Below are positions 6,569 to 8,252 of a stretch of DNA of 8,252 nucleotides, piece after piece. Position 1 is the stretch's first letter. Each line of letters opens with the position of its first letter. This DNA is from CAYMDD01 sp964409675 (lineage in GTDB: Bacteria > Pseudomonadota > Alphaproteobacteria > Rickettsiales > SXRF01), in assembly GCA_964409675.1 (NCBI GenBank), contig CAYPEF010000101.1, positions 1-8,252 of the forward strand, read 5' to 3'. A model generated the notes under the pieces. That model ran no database searches. It worked only from the letters and a program-made list of their open reading frames with translations, and was not told the DNA's origin. A program made the translations under genes and the position numbers.

Positions 6569-7434
6569 TGGCGCTTAATCCATCTGTAAGCGGCGCCGGG
6601 CCTGAATCCGACGCCGCTTCTCCCATTCCAACCGGCTCGCTGATGAAGGGCAAGCGCGGCCTGATCATGGGCGTTGCCAATGATAAATCGCTTGCCTGGG
6701 GCATCAGCCAGTATGTGCATGCACAGGGCGCGGATCTTGCGTTTACCTATCAGGGCGAAGCGCTGGAAAAGCGTGTGCGCCCGCTGGCGTCCAGCCTCGG
6801 CAGCGAAATGGTGCTGCCGTGCGATGTGACCGACATGGCGAGCGTGGACAGCGTATTTGACCGGATCGAACAGGATTGGGGCGGGCTGGATTTTGTGGTG
6901 CATGCCATCGCCTATTCCGACAAGAATGAACTGAAGGGGAAATACGTCGATACAAGCCTGGAAAATTTCCAGATGACGATGAATATCTCCTGCTATTCCT
7001 TCACCGCCATTGCACGGCGCGCGATGGTGTTAATGCCCAATGGTGGCAGTATGCTGACGCTTACCTATATGGGCGCTGAGCGCGTTACGCCGCATTATAA
7101 CGTAATGGGTGTGGCCAAGGCGGCGCTGGAAGCCAGCGTGCGTTATCTGGCGGCAGACCTGGGCGGGCAGAAAATCCGCGTCAATGCTATTTCCGCCGGG
7201 CCGGTGAAGACGCTTGCCGCTTCGGGCATTGGCGATTTCCGCTATATCCTGAAATGGAATGAGTATAACTCACCGCTCCAGCGCAACACCACTATTGAAG
7301 ACGTGGGCGGGGCGGGGCTGTTCCTGCTTTCCGAATTGGGATCGGGTACCACCGGTGAAGTGCTGCACGTGGATTCCGGCTATCATGTGGTCGGCATGAA
7401 ACGCCCGGACGCGCCGGATATTGCGACGGTTTAA
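6568..7434 (+). CDS. fabI: Enoyl-[acyl-carrier-protein] reductase (NADH), FabI
   Basis: FabI catalyses the last reduction of each fatty-acid elongation cycle, converting trans-2-enoyl-ACP to acyl-ACP with NADH. The 288-residue product is a short-chain dehydrogenase/reductase of the FabI type. It has the nucleotide-binding GLIMGVANDKSLAWGIS (31-47), CDVTD (85-89), VVHAIAYSDKNEL (110-122), the catalytic Y167 and Y177-x6-K184 within TYMGAERVTPHYNVMGVAKA, and NAISAGPVKTLAASGI (206-221). About 25 residues precede the usual start (MKGKRGLIMG at 6643). N-terminal extensions are common in alphaproteobacterial FabI, and the first ATG has a GGAAG 11 nt upstream and a TAATG overlap with the lipoprotein stop, while 6643 has no clear ribosome site. 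I therefore prefer 6568. It converges with the unknown gene at 7436-8047 with a single base between the two stops. Confidence 0.96.
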   Translation: MALNPSVSGAGPESDAASPIPTGSLMKGKRGLIMGVANDKSLAWGISQYVHAQGADLAFTYQGEALEKRVRPLASSLGSEMVLPCDVTDMASVDSVFDRIEQDWGGLDFVVHAIAYSDKNELKGKYVDTSLENFQMTMNISCYSFTAIARRAMVLMPNGGSMLTLTYMGAERVTPHYNVMGVAKAALEASVRYLAADLGGQKIRVNAISAGPVKTLAASGIGDFRYILKWNEYNSPLQRNTTIEDVGGAGLFLLSELGSGTTGEVLHVDSGYHVVGMKRPDAPDIATV

Positions 7435-7435
7435 T

Positions 7436-8047
7436 TTACATGCCGCGTCCGGATGCTTTGTTTTCGTCTTTGGCGTTGGTGCTTATACAGCGTTGTGCGT
7501 AAATGCGGGCGTCAATGATCGTAGCAAGATCGCCTTTCGTCATGCCGTTTACTTTAAATAAATCGGTTGGTTGGCTAGGCTCGGTTACAATTAAAGCATT
7601 TAGCTTGTCGCGGATACGCGTGATAATGCCATCTGGCTTGCTTTTATCTTCAGAATCATAATCAAACCGTTTTGCCAATGCCTCATATGCATCCGCAGGT
7701 ATGGTAATAAATAGTTTGCGCTCATTGGAGGGGTTGACAGATTCTTCAACTTCATGACACGTAAATGGCGTGCCGAGAAGTGTTAACTTCTGTTCGATGT
7801 AATCTGCCGTCTGGCCTCGCTCCTCGCGTATAACGAGCATCAACTGGCCGTTTAAATCATGCTTTTCACCGTAACTTTTGGTGTACTCAAGGTCTCTTGC
7901 TGCATGTAAAAGAACGGATGCGGCGGCATGCTCTTCAGGGGAGGCATTGATTGTAGCACTGGTTCGCTCGGGGGTACGTGCGCGCCTGCCAGCTTCTCCC
8001 TCATTATAATTATCACCGTAACGGCCTTTCTCGCGCGTTCTGGCCAT
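7436..8047 (-). CDS. Hypothetical protein of unknown function, lower GC than its neighbours
   Basis: The frame encodes 203 residues that I do not recognise. The ATG at 8047 has a strong ribosome binding site (GAGGAAG on the minus strand, 8062-8056) 8 nt away, which supports a real gene. The protein appears soluble, with no signal peptide or membrane segment. The first 30 residues are rich in Arg, Lys and Gly (MARTREKGRYG...GRRARTPERT) and look disordered. An alpha-helical region follows (PEEHAAASVLLHAARDLEY, about 37-55), then a mixed, charged body with KLFITIPADAYEALAKRFDYDSE (111-133) and GIITRIRDKLNALIV (140-154). It has only two cysteines (C97, C187). Hand-counted GC over 7441-8040 is 290/600 (48%), against about 58% in fabI, suggesting a different origin or relaxed constraint. 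It interrupts the fabI-aroC neighbourhood on the opposite strand. Confidence 0.72.
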   Translation of the reverse strand: MARTREKGRYGDNYNEGEAGRRARTPERTSATINASPEEHAAASVLLHAARDLEYTKSYGEKHDLNGQLMLVIREERGQTADYIEQKLTLLGTPFTCHEVEESVNPSNERKLFITIPADAYEALAKRFDYDSEDKSKPDGIITRIRDKLNALIVTEPSQPTDLFKVNGMTKGDLATIIDARIYAQRCISTNAKDENKASGRGM

Positions 8048-8131
8048 ATAATTTGCTTCCTCTTTACAACCTATTTATACATGCATAGTAACATTCCTAA
8101 ATACCGGCGCAATAATAATTAAATATTTCCT
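8048..8131. promoter_or_regulatory. AT-rich divergent intergenic region between the unknown gene and aroC
   Basis: This 84-nt AT-rich spacer separates two head-to-head genes. For the minus-strand gene, TATAAA (8079-8074) is a good -10-like box about 12 nt before its ribosome site (8062-8056), but I see no clear -35. For aroC, TTGCTT (8053-8058) and TATACA (8076-8081) with 17-nt spacing form a candidate pair that shares the same AT block, so the two promoters may overlap. No clear Shine-Dalgarno precedes aroC. These are matches by eye only. Confidence 0.35.
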
Positions 8132-8252
8132 ATGACATTCAATACCTTCGGTACTATTTTCCGTTTTACCACCTGGGGCGAGAGCCATGGGCCCGCCATC
8201 GGCTGCGTGGTGGACGGGGTGCCGCCGGGGCTGGAGTTGAGCGAGGCGGATA
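8132..8252 (+). CDS. aroC: Chorismate synthase, N-terminal part only (cut by the window edge)
   Basis: AroC converts 5-enolpyruvylshikimate-3-phosphate to chorismate using reduced FMN, the last common step to aromatic amino acids, folate and quinones. Forty codons are visible, starting MTFNTFGTIFRFTTWGESHG. They contain the family signature GESHGPAIGCVVDGVPPG (residues 16-33), with H19 the conserved active-site histidine of that motif. The ATG at 8132 gives the standard N-terminus for the family, although no strong ribosome site is seen upstream (AT-rich leader). fabI and aroC are often near neighbours in alphaproteobacteria; here the unknown gene on the opposite strand lies between them. Confidence 0.95.
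   Translation, partial: MTFNTFGTIFRFTTWGESHGPAIGCVVDGVPPGLELSEAD

Overview
The window looks like a chromosomal piece of an alphaproteobacterium, taken from a draft scaffold (a run of 100 Ns lies at 4442-4541). The evidence is a C4-pathway 5-aminolevulinate synthase (hemA), an alphaproteobacterial type heme A synthase (ctaA/COX15), a rickettsial 17-kDa-antigen type lipoprotein, a fabI with an N-terminal extension, and aroC close to fabI. Most of the sequence is GC-rich (roughly 55-60%). I cannot name a genus.

Left part, minus strand, read right to left: ctaA (4428-3376), hemA (3330-2119), recG (2036 to beyond position 1). All three point the same way with short gaps and could be co-transcribed. 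A perfect FNR/anaerobox palindrome (TTGAT-N4-ATCAA) overlaps the ctaA stop codon and lies 35 nt upstream of hemA. This suggests oxygen-responsive control of heme synthesis from inside the cluster.

The most unusual signal is a palindromic repeat family built from 7-bp units (GGTGGAT / ATCCACC). One copy (463-536) has two perfect 31-bp inverted arms around a 12-nt loop. It sits in frame inside recG, adding about 26 residues to the helicase without a stop codon. A second, more diverged copy (about 2041-2116) fills almost the whole hemA-recG gap, from the hemA stop to the recG start. In behaviour this recalls the Rickettsia palindromic elements, which insert in frame into protein genes, but the heptad structure is distinctive.

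Right part, plus strand: after the assembly gap comes a haem-copper-oxidase subunit I-like membrane protein (4542 or a little downstream, to 5948) that keeps several haem histidines but seems to lack the helix VII copper-site histidine pair. It is followed by a glycine-zipper outer-membrane lipoprotein (6071-6568) whose stop overlaps the start of fabI (TAATG). A lower-GC gene of unknown function (8047-7436, minus strand, about 48% GC by hand count) lies between fabI and the start of aroC (8132 onward), in a head-to-head arrangement with aroC.

Functionally, ctaA, hemA and the oxidase-like gene share a haem/respiration theme. FabI makes fatty acids, AroC completes the shikimate pathway, and RecG repairs stalled replication forks.
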